A DNA stretch of 64,000 nt. Origin: Prunella strophiata (Eukaryota; Chordata; Aves; Passeriformes; Prunellidae). The notes under the pieces were generated by a model. The model was not told the DNA's origin. It saw only the letters and a program-made list of their open reading frames with translations, and made no database searches. Below, piece after piece: positions 49,173-62,942 of the stretch. The first letter of the stretch is position 1. Each line of letters begins with the position of its first letter. The stretch lies in the NCBI GenBank assembly GCA_036583965.1, contig JAZBQD010000015.1, positions 65,874,330 through 65,938,329 on the forward strand, in the 5' to 3' direction. Position numbers and translations under genes: made by a program.

Positions 49173-52100
49173 CAACCACATGATGGATTGTTCTGTCTCC
49201 ACAGTGTAAAAAGTGGCTTCAGTTTTAGTGCTCACACTTTCAACTCTAACTCCCAAACCTGTCTGTTTTGTGCTTGTTGTAGAATGTCATATTTATTAAA
49301 CCATTTTTCATAGGTGTGCCAGGGCAATAATGTAGAAAACCCACCAAGTTTAGGTTTATGCAAAACTGACACCACAGTCCTGGTTCTATGCTCAGGACTT
49401 CATGCAGACTGGTGCAGGGATCAAGAGGAGTGCTCCATTCCATGGTTTTAACTAGGGTCAGATTAGGCCCTTCACTTTGAGAAGTTCTTTGTCAAATAGT
49501 TCCTAAAATCAGATAGCTGGGGTCTTTCAGTGCTGACTTTTTCCTCATCCAGAGATGTTTGACTGTGGTTGAACAACGCTTCCTTCTCTCATAGCCCCAT
49601 GAGAGGGCTGGGAAACAACTAAATGTGTCAGAAGGAAAACTTGTGGAGGTGCTTGCACACCCCAAACTAGGATGAATCAGTCCCCCTCCTAAATGTAGCC
49701 AGAATGATTTGACCATAAAAGAGCTGCTACTATCTACCTAAATGATCTTGCTAATATCTCTTTCTTTCAGTGACTACATCCTTTTATATCTTACATAGCT
49801 GGTGAACCAAACACATAAACCTTTTCTCCTGATAGCCCATTAGGTATGCTTTTGAGGTACAACCTCAGTAATTACTTCCTTCCAATGTAATTGTATTTTA
49901 ATTACACATTTAAGGCCAAATTCTTTCCTCATCTATCCCAACTAAAACTCTCTGAAACCTTATTAATTTTAATTAAGTTGGAGATGATGCAAAATTTCTA
50001 AGTGCTCAATTTTGCATTAAAAGTTTCAAATTCACTTAAACATAGATTTAATTTCCACAAGCTTTTCAATTTGGAAATGTGCTCCTGCATTTAGTCTTTC
50101 AGAGCAATAACATGAAATATATGAAACATAAAGTCCTTTCCAACAGATGATAGTAGGACATAGCTCACCTTTAAATATTTCCTCATTTGCTGCAGCTACC
50201 TGAGGGATGTTTGCTACAGACTCTAACAGGACTTCTCTCTAATTAGCATCAGTAGCAGTGTTACTCCAAAGGGATGAACTGCAGCTGGAGAGAAACTGTC
50301 CCTTTCTGAGAGGTGGGACAGAGTTTATGTTGTCAGCCAGTGCTGTAGACACAGAAAGACAGCCTGGGAATGAAGCAGGCAAAGAGCCAGAAGGGGCTTG
50401 GGTCACTGAGAGCCAGTTTGAAGTGTTCATGTGAGCAGGGAATTGATGGAGCTGGTCATGAAAGAGTGAGAAAACATGGAAGTAAAACTTTTCACTGTCT
50501 CACTGAACGAAAAGGACAAGAAGTGACTTGAGAGAGTCACTTATTATTTTCAAAATAATACTTGGAACAATTGAACCATCAAGAATGTTATTTGAAGACT
50601 TGACCTGGACAGAATAAGACTGTAGAGGGACTCAGTAATTGTGCTTGAAACCAAAAATAAAAATACGAGGCAATTGAGCCTTATGTTTCAGATGCAAGAT
50701 CTCTGACACTGCACATATCATTGGAGACATTATGGAGCCCCTAATTAAAAACAAGAGCTGCTTGTGGGATTCCAGAGTGCAAGTGAAATTATTGAGAGAA
50801 ACAGATCCAGCCCTGGAGAGATCATCCAGTATCACAAAGAGGTCACTGCTGAGCTCTCAGACAAGTACAACACATGTCACTGGGCCTCCAAAGCTCTCAG
50901 GTGAGGCGAGGGTAGTGCTCAGCAATGTCTCTGGAACACAGCAAGCCAGATATGCTGCACAGGGTACCACACAGAAGGGCTGTTTGCAAAATCTTTACAG
51001 CCCAAAAGGGAGGCTCTGGCAATCACTACAGCCTACTGCCCACAGTGTGCACTGCGGGATGTGCCTGTGCTGACTCCCAGCATTTCTCTTAAGAAGCCAC
51101 CCAGTAGCTCCAGCAAAGCTCTGACACTCTTTACACAACATACCCTGAACATGTGGGAGACAGGCTTGCCTGAGCAGAGCCATGGAGCATATCCTCTGGC
51201 CAAGCATGACTGCCCACAGCAAACACTGTCAGACAGGGAAAACAGTGAACTGGCAGGGAGATAGCTCAGCCAAATCCCTGGGGTGGGGGGGGAATGGAAC
51301 AGCGTGGACAGGTCTGTTTGCTTTCAATAACAGGAATGTGTACAGCCACCCCAGCTCATTGCCCCAGCTCCACAGAGACCAGCTTCCTCAGAGCAGGTTT
51401 CCAGGCTTTTGGGAGCCCTCAGAGCAATAGGGGTGAGGCTACAGGCTTTGATGTAGAACAAAACAGTGGTGAAAAGTGATTTGAGTCTGAATAATGAAAG
51501 AAAAGTCTGCCTAAGAGAAATTCCTGGGAGGGAAGTTAAAAAAAGCAGGAGACAGAGCTGGATGTGAGCAAGACAGAAGACATTACAGTCATATTGGACA
51601 TGACATGCTGCATAAAATAGTGTGTGACAACAGGTCAGAAGCTTGGTGTGAGTTTCAGGGCTACATCTGTAATTGCCAATTGTGCACAAAGTCCCACGAC
51701 ACAGAGGAAAGCAGGGTCATACGGATGTCTGTCTGACCCTTCCGTACCCTCTCCACTTTCAGTTCAAATGCAGAGAGAATGTGACACTCCCAGGCCCAGA
51801 GGGTCAGGGCAGCCTCTTACCAGCCTCTTCACCAGCTTCATATGAATTCTCAATGTCAAAATCACTAGGATTGTAATTTCAATAGCATTATAGACAGATA
51901 TGGGGCACAGGAAGCCTGAGAGATGAGAGACTGAAGCTGGAGAAACCCCTGGAGATGTTTGTTGTGCGTGGTGTCATTTATTGTTATAACCCATGGCATC
52001 AGCCAGATGTTAGAAGCCCTGCAGTGTGAAAGAACCCCAGCACCTGATGCCACCCTGAAGCCCAGGAGGAGGTTACAAAGGCATTCAGCTTGGAAGCTCT

Positions 52101-53237
52101 TGAACAGACAGAAGACTCTACTAGTCCAGACCTCCTGTCTGAGACTGTACAGCACCTGCCAGATCACCAGATCACCACAGCCTCAAAAAGTCATCTTTTT
52201 TCCTCAGGAAGGGGCAGCCAGTTGCAGTCACACCAGGAGAGAACAGCACCAGATGCTACTGTCAGGGCAAAGCCAAAACTGGAAGATCACCCAACATGAA
52301 ACAGCAGAGCTGTAGATGAGTCAGGAGAGAAGTGGAGGTCAAAGCAAAGCAGGGTGACCCAGGGGCTCTCCTGACTTAGTGGACTGTGAACAATTAAATA
52401 GGTGTATTTAATCATTGCTGTTCCATGTAAATGTTTGCTGCTAGTGTGTGTGGTTTGTGCAACAGAGGTATAAAGAAAGATAGGATGCTCTGGCACAAGA
52501 CAACTGGACCTATCCCTGTTACATATCTTACCTACTGACACTGCTGACAGTCCCTGGTAGGCACTCAGCCTGATGGCTGAGAAGCATGGCTACAGCATCA
52601 TCCACAGCTGTAATGCCTCTGAAAAGAGCTGTTTTCCAATAAGGAGCTTGTTTCATTTTTACAAGCAACTGAAGGGCTTTTTGGCTCTTGCTCAGCATGT
52701 GTTACCTGACATGCCAGGCATTCCCAGCAGCCATGAGGAGAGTCAGTCAGTGAGGAACTACTCTGTGTACTGAGCTGAACTTGCTTTCTCGTTTTTCCAA
52801 GTCTTGGCAGACAGGTACATTTTTTTAAAGGTACTTGTTTCTAAATACAACATGTAACTCATTTTGCTGCAGTCTATCCATCTAGTGTTCTGTGCTTGTG
52901 GGTACAAAGTTACCAGTACCAGTTAAGGTGACTGAGAATTAGAAAGGAAATGCATGTTCTTCTATCAGAGACAGAATGGTTGAAGTTAAAAGATTTCAAG
53001 GTATCCTGCAGTTTTGAAGGTCGCTGTTCCTTGCCTGCTTAAATAAAGGGAAGTGGAGCTAAACGATACATTTCTGCATAATTGAAAATGCACAAACACA
53101 GGGAGAGAGACAAAAAGAAAGCTAATTGGAAGCAGTTTCCCAAGCAAGTTACTTGATCTTGGCCAACAGAACCTGCAGTTTCAAGCCATTTAGGCACTCT
53201 GGAAAATTTGCTCTGGATATGAAACACATTTACTCAG

Positions 53238-53429
53238 CGCCCGTCAATTCTGTGCTGCAGCCAGCCCTGGGGAAAGAGGAGGGCTCTCGGTGGCTGCAGC
53301 CAGCGCTCTGGGCAGCTTCCAGTCCTCCTCTCCTGCCAACAGTAAATAAAAGCATAATGAAATAAGAGCAGCTAATGCTAACGCCCTAGAGCTGATGTTG
53401 GAACGAGGAGCGTGAGACCCGGAGAATCG
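53238..53429. promoter_or_regulatory. Moderately CpG-retaining segment
   Basis: Nine CpG dinucleotides in 192 bp, five of them in 53382-53429. Between them lies a forkhead-like GTAAATAAA and the A/T-rich string AGCATAATGAAATAAGAGCA. This alternation of AT-rich factor-site-like sequence and retained CpG is suggestive of an enhancer, but only comparison with other birds would show it. Confidence 0.2.
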
Positions 53430-54663
53430 CAAGCAGCCTCTCCTCTCTACTGCAGAGCACTTGCAGCCCAGACCCATCACAGGCCAGGCTGATTTTCCAG
53501 TGGATTCAGTAGCTCTGAGAAAATTCTCTCTTCCATTGATTCACTCAGCCTTCTCTCAGGCTGCACTACTGATCGATGTTTTCTACACAGGCAGCCACAC
53601 CAAGGAAAGAGAGAATCAATATTCACTTTGGTCATGGCCTCTCCCAGTCCTCAGCCATTCCCATATCTATCCTTGTGTTAACAAGCCCCATGTAAGGGAG
53701 AGGAATGAGATCAGCAGCTGCCAGCAGGGCCCTGTGCCACAGAAATTTCCAAATAATGTTCTTTCTCTGTCTCTTAGGAACACAATGCAGCTGATACTCC
53801 TGCCCTTTTGTTACACCTTTTTCTGTACATGCAATTCATCTGACAAATATATATTGAAGTAAATGTAAAAAACATATTAAAATTAAAGCCTTAGAAATGA
53901 GCTCAAAAAACAAATCAATGTGAAGACTGGTTTGCTGAAGTTTTGTTCCATGCACATAGTGTATGTTAGTATTTATTAACATGCAGAAATTACAGATGTG
54001 ATTTAAGCCTTCTAAGATTTTATGTTAGTTTTTCCCTCTGCAAAATTAAAGTCTCTGTGGAGGAAGCATGGTATGAAAGAACTAAGAATTGTGATGACAA
54101 GATGGTCAGTATTATTGACATTTTTCCATCCATATTTTAATTTGACAGAACTAGGTAAACACCTTTCCTAAAAGAATGAATTCAGTTGAGTTACTGAGTG
54201 AAAGAATGAATTATTTTCTTAATTTCCCTTAGGAAAGAAAGGTCTCTGCATTACTCGTACATGCCATCAAATTAAAATGGTGTGAAAAAGTACAAGTTAC
54301 TCAGCAATGAAATGTTGTGGAGTAAATGAAAGGCAAATGTTAAAAATCCTCCTCTGAGCAGCCAAGAAGAAAATTCCTTCATGATGCATGTAGGTGACAT
54401 AATCTTGGGATAGCCTTTCCATAGGTGTGGGCCTTCTTTGCGTGTTCCCCAGGAGAAATCTGCACATCGTTTGTCAAAATGGCTGTAGATTTATGTCTTT
54501 GTTTTCTTAGAAATATGAATCTTTGTCTATTCATTGATTTTCAGTCTAGAATTAAACTTTACAATGGTGTTGTACATCAGTCCTTATAGGCTTGCCACAG
54601 ACTTTCAAGCTCTTTCCGTAAGTTCCTATTTTCTAGCTGAATTGAAGCATGTCTTCTGCAATT

Positions 54664-54687
54664 AAAAAAAAAAAAAAAAAAAAAAAA
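54664..54687. repeat. Poly-A tract (24 A)
   Basis: Uninterrupted run of 24 A. Homopolymer; no adjoining element recognised. Confidence 0.9.
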
Positions 54688-57503
54688 GCAAAACTCAGGT
54701 ATTGATTTAAACACATCAGGTGTTAGAAAACTGTCAGACAGAATCTGATTCCTGGTCTAAGTTGTCTCATGGTTTTTTCCTCATGTGGTTCATCAGTCCC
54801 TGGGCATCTGTGAACTCCCTCTAATGCAATAATGAAATGTGATTAAGGAAATTAAGTTCTTGGTGTCTAGATAGAAATTGACCTGTGTAAAATATCCTTG
54901 AAAACTTATATTTCCATTGAAAGAAGTTGGAGAATCTATAAATTTTAAAAATTACTTACCTAGTATCTAAAAGTGCCAGGACTAGACCCTTCAGAGAATG
55001 ATGCAAGCAGTTTCACATTCCACAGTTATAAAGTAATGTGTCAGAAAGGGATATTGTTCCCATCCCAACCTTTCATGAAGCTTGTTTATGCCTTGAACTA
55101 CAAGTTTATTTCACTTACTTTTGGAGACAACTTTTATTCCATGCTGTAAATCAGGGTGGCTTATTGGAAAATACTAGATTAGTGGTCAGTTTTCTAAACC
55201 CCAGCACTGACAGTATCTGACATCACTTTCTTCAGCATTATCCTTCAAAAAACTAATTCCAGCCCATAGTCTTGTATAAGCTGAAAAACATATTTAAGTT
55301 TCATATGTTCATGAAACATATATATATTGTTTCATAGGTACAACAAAGTTACTGTGTGTCAAAAGAAGTCAATATTTGAAGTCAATATTCATTCTGATAT
55401 CCCAGCCTTACCTGGTGAGTCAAAGATGGGATGTGTCATGCTGGAAACCACCTCCACAGGCACTGGGGAGAAGAGGTGGAGCTGCAACACAGTTTCAAAT
55501 GCACCTTGGTGGAATTGTAATCAGACATCTGTGTGGGGACCTCAACAACTTCCCTTCTCCTCCTTTGTCTGAGGTCCAGTCAGTCACTTCTGGTTTTGAT
55601 CTTTGTACTGGCATGGTTTCGCCCCTGGGTACAGGACACCTCATCCTCCTCATATCCTTAGTCCTGATGACATTATTAGGCATGCTGGTGAGGCCCAGGC
55701 CCAGCCTTTGGGAGGGAAACAAAAATTAGAAGTAAAATAGATTTTGAAGTAGGAAGCACTTTTCCCATGTTGAAGAGTCACAACAGTTCCAAAATGAGAA
55801 GGCATATTTTTAGTGATTAGCTGCAGTTAATCCTAAGAATGCTTTAGGCTTTGTAATAAGTCAAACACAATATCCTCTCCTCCATGGAGAAGTGAGACGT
55901 GGGGTTTCAGAGTGGGAGAACAAAAGGATTACAAATGAGGTATTTGCAAGTTATATCCTCCACAGCAGGCTATACACGCTACAAAATATTTCCCCCTAAA
56001 CCAGAAATCTGCCTTGAATAAAAGGAAGAAAATGACATTAGGAGAAAGAAGTCATATCTACAAACTGCACGTAAATCAGAAGTTCATTAGGGGAGTATGC
56101 AGAGAAGCTTGTGGAATGTAATTTTGCTACCAACTAGTTTTCACAAGAGTGAAGTAAGGCTTTCAAAAGCATCATTGCTCTAAGTAATTCAAATTACCTA
56201 CTCTACCTGATACTATCTCTTCCCATAGAGATTACAAAGCACTTAAATTTTTACCCACTTTGTTACAGAAATCCCTGAGGAAGATTTCAATCCATTTGCA
56301 AGCACTGCTGTGAGAAGAAAAGATACCAGAAGTTTTCAAAATGACCTCCCGCACATCTAGAGTTAAAAGCTTCTTACAAGTATTGTCTCTGTATCATAAA
56401 GTTCTTTGTTCAGAAATTTACCATCTGGGTCACACAAAAAAACCCCACTCTGGATCAAAACTCAGTCTACAAGAGTTCAGCTAAGAAACAGTAATTCCTG
56501 GTGCTTTGTCCCCTTTTTTCTAGCACTGAAATAGAAAAGATTCTATGTGTTCTACTCTTTCCAAGTATGAGTGTACTCCTATTATTCAGAATATTACTTT
56601 AATTTTAAAACAAAAAGGCGTGGGCTTATAGATGAGATTGCTGACGATGTTTGAAGCGTCAGGTGATCTCTACCGTGCTGGTGGCCCCAGATGGCTCAGC
56701 TGTCATTCAGAGGCATGCACCCTCTCCTAGGACATCTCCTGTTTTGTAGCAGCCCAAAGCCTTGCTTTTGTTTAGGCTAACCTCACTCTGGCACCCAGAG
56801 GGGTGTGTTATAGCACAGGTCATTAGGGAAGGTATCGCTCGGTTTCTGTCCCTCCCCATACAAGCAAGACCCACACTTTGCAGTGTGGAAATGTACTCTG
56901 TACCAACACAGAAGTGCTGGGACATCTTATCCCTTAGCCCAGAGGGGAATTTAGGACTGTGGCTGTGCTTTATTCTGGCTTGCCATGGAGCTGCACCAGA
57001 CTTGGTGGCTTGCAGAGTTTTCCAGCAAGCTGCTCCTCAGGGGAGCTGAAAGGGTGTTGGATTGGGGCAGGTGAGAGCTGGCCCAGCTTCAAACAAAACC
57101 ATTTCTAGCAAGGGTTTTGTACTGACATACAAGGGGCTCACTACGTCCTGCTTTGTGTGCTGAAAAAAAAAAAAATTAAAAAGAAGATGCAGAGGAGGAA
57201 GACTTTGTGGAATAAAAGGGCCCAAAGAATGAAACTTCCCATAAGTGCTATTCCCTGCTGTGCTTTGAAACCCACAGGTGAAAATCCTGGATTCTTTGAA
57301 CCAGGGAGAGCTTTGCCTTCAGCTTTGGTGTACCTAGGCTTCCAGGTAAGGTCACTGCTTTGCTGTCTTTACAGGTCCTGCTCCTTGACATGCTTGCAAT
57401 TTCCTACAGGTCACAGCAGCTGCATGAGGAACACATGTTCCTGAGGAACAGAGCAGGAGGGAAGGAGCAGCAGGAAAGTTGCCAGAAAATGATCTATTGG
57501 AAA

Positions 57504-57598
57504 GTGTCCCACCCATGGAACCAGATGATGTCCCTGGGTGTTGGAATCAGATAATCTTCAAGGTTTCTCCCAACCCAAATAATTCTGCCATTCTATAG
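57504..57598 (+). mobile_element. CR1 LINE 3' end
   Basis: GTGTCCCACCCATGG, then GGGTGTTGGAATCAGATAAT, CTTCAAGGTTTCTCCCAACC and CAAATAATTCTGCCATTCTATAG follow the CR1 3' UTR end ('gttggaactagatgatctt...ccaaccc...attctatg'). The terminal octamer is partly decayed. About 95 nt survive. Confidence 0.88.
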
Positions 57599-57942
57599 AA
57601 AGACACCATTGTGGCAAAGTGGGCAAATGTTGTATTGTGTCTGGCTGCTTCCTGTCCTAGCTGCACCTTGCTGCCCGTGAATACACAGCTAAATCAAAGC
57701 TAACTATGCAACTGACCAGCAGCAGACCAGCAGAAAAGGTGACATGATTGGGCTCTCATGATGGTTGACAGTCATCTGAAAGAGCAACTTGCTCATCAGC
57801 TTCTCTGGTGAGTCTCTCAACCCAAAACATGTCCTTTAGAAAGACCTGGAGCTTCTGAAAAAGGCTGTGTTGTATCAATAACTGAGGGAATCACAGAGCT
57901 AGAGTGGCGAATACACAAATGCTTTAAGATACAGCATCCATG

Positions 57943-57988
57943 AAAAAAAAAAAAAAAAAAGAAAGAAAGAAAGAAAGCAAGAAAGCAA
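57943..57988. repeat. Poly-A followed by (GAAA)n
   Basis: Eighteen A followed by GAAA units that decay to GCAAGAAAGCAAAA. All bases but two are purine. Simple-sequence expansion. Confidence 0.92.
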
Positions 57989-58748
57989 AACAGTTTTAGT
58001 GTTCTTCCAGCATTGCCTCTTGCATTTACTCCAGCACACTATATTTGGTATGGCTGTTTCTGTAGGAGAGCTACTCTCTGACAAGTCCTCATGTAGAAGC
58101 AGCAAACCTCCAGGGAGTTTAAGGCAGCTTTTATTTAGACCCACGCTTTGTTATGATACCAAGTTTAGCCTCAGTCATGCTGCTTACTGATATCCCAGTT
58201 GTCTGTGGCTGCTCACAAGCTCAGGGTCCACATTTCTTAGGTTTCATTGATTTCACAGCATCACTGCCCAAGCAAAACTCTGCTCCTGTTAATCCAAATC
58301 TTTGACTGTAGCTCAGATGTCTGGTGGTGGAGAGAGGGTGGTGGCAAAGGCAGTATGCAATGTACACTGATGGGGACAGGAACATTGTGTAGCTGTCAGC
58401 ACAAAGAAAGGGAGGCTCATCTTGCAGCAGCAATATTTGGGACAGAAGGCTGGAAGATCAATTTAACTCCTTTGATGTGTCATATCTTGCTAGTAAAGGT
58501 TTAAATGCTATTTCTGTCTGACACATTGATTTTCATTATTGTGGATCCTCTTCCTGAGGTAAAGAATTTCTCTCAGAGAAGTTTCCTAAAGTTGTTTAGC
58601 TTGTGGTGATGTTATGTTTTAAATGACAACTCAAATACCTGCATTCATATATGTACCAGCTCTTATTATCCATAAGAAATCTGTGTATGGCATTGTGTTA
58701 TTTTAGTATTCCATGACAGCAGTATTTAAATTATGTTTTTTATTAAAT

Positions 58749-58764
58749 AAAAAAAAAAAAAAAA
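58749..58764. repeat. Poly-A tract (16 A)
   Basis: Sixteen A after TATTAAAT. Homopolymer only. Confidence 0.88.
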
Positions 58765-60414
58765 GAAAACAAATCATATCTCATCCAACTTGCAAGTACA
58801 ACACCCTGTCCCACTGCCCCTCTTCATTAATCTGGAGATTGAGAGGCATGAAGTGACGCAAGACCTTTGAATCTGCCCCCTCAGAAGCTCTGACAGCTCA
58901 GAACATTGTATGTTCTCCGTTATTGTTCCAAAATATCAGCTTGCACACTCCAAAACTATTTAAGAAATACTGATTTAATCATATACTCCCCCACATTTTT
59001 GCAACTGCCATCAGTACTGTGAGTGTTAATATGCTGAGTGGGACAATGCTGGTGTTTTGCTGCTCTAAAGAAAAAAATTTCCTCATAAATTCCAGGAATG
59101 GGTTCTTTCTGCTGTTTTAGCTACTTCATGTAAAAAATAATCTTTGCAATAGGAGAATTTGGCTCATCATGCAGATTTGTGTTCTTTATAAGTGGAAAAT
59201 TATAGCAGACAGTCTTCCTCCTGTGTCACTGCTTTTACTCCAGTCAAGGTTGATAAAATATTTCTTGGAGAGAAATGCACAAACCAGCCTGCAAGGGAAA
59301 CCTGATGATGATGATGCTGATAAGCTCAAGTCTGGGGGTGACATTCTGGTGTAGTGCAGTTCCTACCCTGTGGCACTTGGGATTTGGCTGGTGAGGCTTG
59401 ATAGGAGACCAATGAAAGTCTTTAAGGCTGAGATGAAAACCATGCATGGTGTTAGTGCTGGAAGAGCTGTTTGGAGGAGCCTGAGTGTTCCCAGAATAGT
59501 ACAGTTCCTCTAACATAGCTACAAGCAACACATCAAGCTCCAAAGAGATTCTTTTTTCAGGCTTGGATCTCAGGAGGTGGGGGGAGCGACGAAACAGTAG
59601 AAAGCTGACAATGACATGCAGGCATTCATTTGAAGGAAAGTAATACATCCTACTAAACTCTTAAAGACTAACAGCATAAAGCCTTGGCAATCCCATCACT
59701 TTCCCCCAAATACAATAATGTCAGAATTTTGGTGCTCTTAGAAAAAAAAAAGGGAGTGTTTAAGACTACAACATAGCATTTTGCAGCATTAGAGTAATAA
59801 TAAATGCAATGCAATCTGGAAATATATGCAATAAGGGTGCTTTTTTGCCTTTTTGTCTGGGTTGAGGTGTTGCAGTCACTCCTGCATAATCATATACATC
59901 AGCCATGTGGTAGCACATGGAGGCCCTGGCAATATAATAAAGCCACTGGATTTTGCAATAATTGCACTGTAACTTTATGAAATGTCCTGTACAGTTAGCA
60001 TCCCACAACACACTTATTGTTTTGTATAGTCACATGATTTAATGCCCCTGGCTGCATTTTTGAAGGGATTATTTGGGTGTTTATGTTTTTCACTGCTCCT
60101 TGAAGGGCTCACCTTCCTGAGCAGTCTGGTGAATGCAGTTCAGCATGTCTCAGCTCCTCCATGGAAAGAAAGGATAGATCTTGTGGTTAGACCCAGACAT
60201 TTCATTTTCTAAGGCATCATGTACTTACTCTCTAGACAGCTTGGTTCTCTGGCTTACAGCTATGGGTTTCCCTGCTGTCTTGGTCGTGTGCAGAAAATAC
60301 AATCCAATTACTTCTTCCATGTGGAGAAGATGCAGAGAGTCAGCAGTGATAGATAGATCCCTGCAGGGCAGAAAGACCCATCCTCTGCAAAATAATGAAC
60401 CCTGTAGCAGAATA

Positions 60415-60437
60415 AAAAAGAAAAAGAAAAAAAAAAG
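60415..60437. repeat. A-rich tract with single G interruptions
   Basis: AAAAAAG, AAAAAG and A10 blocks in succession; low complexity. The lysine-rich open frame crossing it is an artefact. Confidence 0.85.
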
Positions 60438-62634
60438 CTTGGAAAAACACAGCTTACAACTGAAGACCCACGGCCCTGAGTGAACTGAAGTTGAAAGTTC
60501 ATGTAGTTTTGAATCATCGCTCGAGGCTCTCTTCAGAGTCAAAGGGATCTCAGTTCATACACTGGTTACACATTTAATCCTGCTTTAGTGGCTGCAATCA
60601 AGTCAAAAGTTTTTACTGTTTGGGAGGGTTTTGAGTGAAAGCTGATACCGCGTGTGGTGAGAGAGAGCTTTCTTCAATTGCACAGACCTGAAATAATCAG
60701 TACCACAGTGTGAGCTCCACTTCATTCAGATGCAGTGTAGGCCAAAACTTCTTTCCTAGTCCTGGATATTCTTCACAGAGGTGTGAGCCTGAACATTTCT
60801 GAAGCAAACACTGGCATTATCAATCACAGCAGCACCTGAACAAGTGATCTGATTTTAAAAGTGATGAAATGGAAACTGTTGGTACTTTTTCACCTCTGAA
60901 CATCAGACAGTATGTTCACAGCTTTCTCTGGATGGAGGCATTTGGTATTAGCCACTGTTTTGCAATTTTCCCTCTCTTCCAATGTATTATGAATGTGGGT
61001 ACAAAAGCCTGGCTACCACTATTGTTTGCAATAAGAAAGCAGTAAATATCTGCTCATCACTGCTTCACCAAGATCACATTAATTATAAACACAGGTAATG
61101 GGCTGTCTTTGATGTCATTGCATTCATTATTAGGATTTCTTTGCCTACTGTGGAAATCAGAATATTTGGGGATCTTCCTAATGGAAGCAGCTCATTTGAG
61201 TATCTATAAAATTGTTGCAAAACAATGTCTGAGTATATATTTTTGAACTTCTCCCTCCTCCCCAAACAAATTTTGCCAGTTATGTTTGTGAAATAAAAAA
61301 AAAATTATTCTTTGTGTGGCAAAACACAGCTTGGAAAACCTTCCCAATACTCTTTGTCCCAACTTGTATGGTGATGTTCACTTTCTCTGCTTACCCAGAA
61401 GCCTGAACAGATACTATGGATACTAAACAGATACTAAATTCAAGGACCCTCTCCATATTGCACGTGCACTGGTGTAATTCACAAGCAGCAGTACACACTG
61501 TGCCCTCAGCAAAGCCTGGACTTGGTGGTGACAACTTCGTCCCCACAGCAGAGCTACTGCATCTGCAGATAGGTTTCAGAGAAATCAGAAGGTGGCAGAA
61601 GAATAAAACTCTGTGACTGTAGCCACCTCTTCCCAGGTGACCTGCACATCAGTATTATTTTTTTTTTTTCCTGGAGAAGCCTGGCAAATACATTTGAAAC
61701 ACACACAGGGATATTTTTCAGACAGTTTAAGTCATGGAGGAGAAGTTTTGGGGGCTACAGAAAAGGTGAGTGCAGTTTCAAAAACCTTTACCCTCTTTTT
61801 GTAGTCTGGATGCCTAATGATGGTGACTTTTTTAGCCGTTCCATAAGGCTAATAAGCATAAGCTTATTAGGCATAAGCATCTGTTTCCATCCATGATGGA
61901 CCAGCTGAATTGCCTCCAAGACTGCTGACATTCTCCTTTTAAAAGTCATTGGCAGCAGCTGAGCAGAATCAAACTATGGTGTGGGGTTTGTGGAAAGAGC
62001 AACCCGCCACACACACATCCTTGCCCAGACAAGTTGAATTGCATAGATCTCATTTCTCTAGGAATTCAGACTCTAAAAATATTTTAATTTTGCCCTCTTT
62101 ATTCTATGCATTTCATTCAGCTGTGCTTCAATCATTTTCTGCCAGCATTTCTTGCTCTTGAGAGGCTGGAGAAGTCATAAATATGGCAGGTCCCTCTGAG
62201 CGTTAATGCTGGATGCTGTCCATGACTGCTGAGCTGCAATATGTGAGCCAGCGATACCACAAAGAGAGAGCTTATATTCCTTCCCCATTACATATTTTTA
62301 GTGTGTAAATCCACAGAGCAGAAGAAATTTATAGCGAAATGAGTGGTCATGGGGAAAGTAATCTCCATATAAAGCAGTGCCAGATACCTCTCTGTTTGGG
62401 ACTCCTTCTATTGGGAAGTTTCCCACCAGGCTGAATGAAACCTTCAGCCACTGCTGTTCTTTTTTTGTGCCTCAGTGACAGGGGGGTCACTGACATTGTT
62501 TATCCATTATTCATTTAGCAATGCCTCTGGGAAGCAACTTAATGTCATGTATTTTTCACTTACATGAATTGCAATAAACTGGTTTCTTCTTCAAGCTTGC
62601 CTGCACTGGGAAAATTTTCTGAGTTCTTTTACAG

Positions 62635-62692
62635 CCAGCATAGCTTAAACTGTTTGGAGGCTGCAGCAGGACCTGGTAATAGACAGCAGGAG
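62635..62692 (+). other. Candidate internal exon (unrecognised)
   Basis: A 58-nt segment between acceptor GAGTTCTTTTACAG (ending 62634) and donor GAG/GTGAGTGA (62690-62700). Only one of the three frames is open (HSLNCLEAAAGPGNRQQE). No family is recognised and no partner exon is seen. Exon-like by signal only. Confidence 0.2.
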
Positions 62693-62942
62693 GTGAGTGA
62701 TTGTTTTCTACCGATGTGGCTTCAGACTGTGGCACTAGCTACACTTACTAAAACATGAACTATTAAGACTACATAAACCAGAAATATTTTGGCTTTGTTG
62801 AAATACACAGTATCTGTCTCCCTTGGACTGAAAATGCTTCTATTCCACAAACTGCTCATTCTCCCTTGAAAGGCCTGGCTTTCAGTGGAAGATTTGAGTT
62901 TTTCTTGCTTTGCTTTCCTAGCCTTCTCTAAAGCAGGGTATT

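Larger units (their letters stand above)
47481..57503. other. Non-coding stretch with simple repeats and one CpG patch
   Basis: About 10 kb without a supported gene. Open frames reach 133 codons and lack recognisable domains. Minor structures are a 12-bp tandem repeat GAAGTCAATATT (about 55365-55390) and a 7-bp-stem inverted repeat GTTTCAT...ATGAAAC at 55298-55317. Acceptor-like sites near 57375 and 57410 have no convincing donor partner. Confidence 0.6.

Noticed and set aside
50732..51264. Chain of moderately long frames suggesting a retrocopy
   Set aside because: The products are not recognisable and no poly-A tail or target duplication brackets the region.
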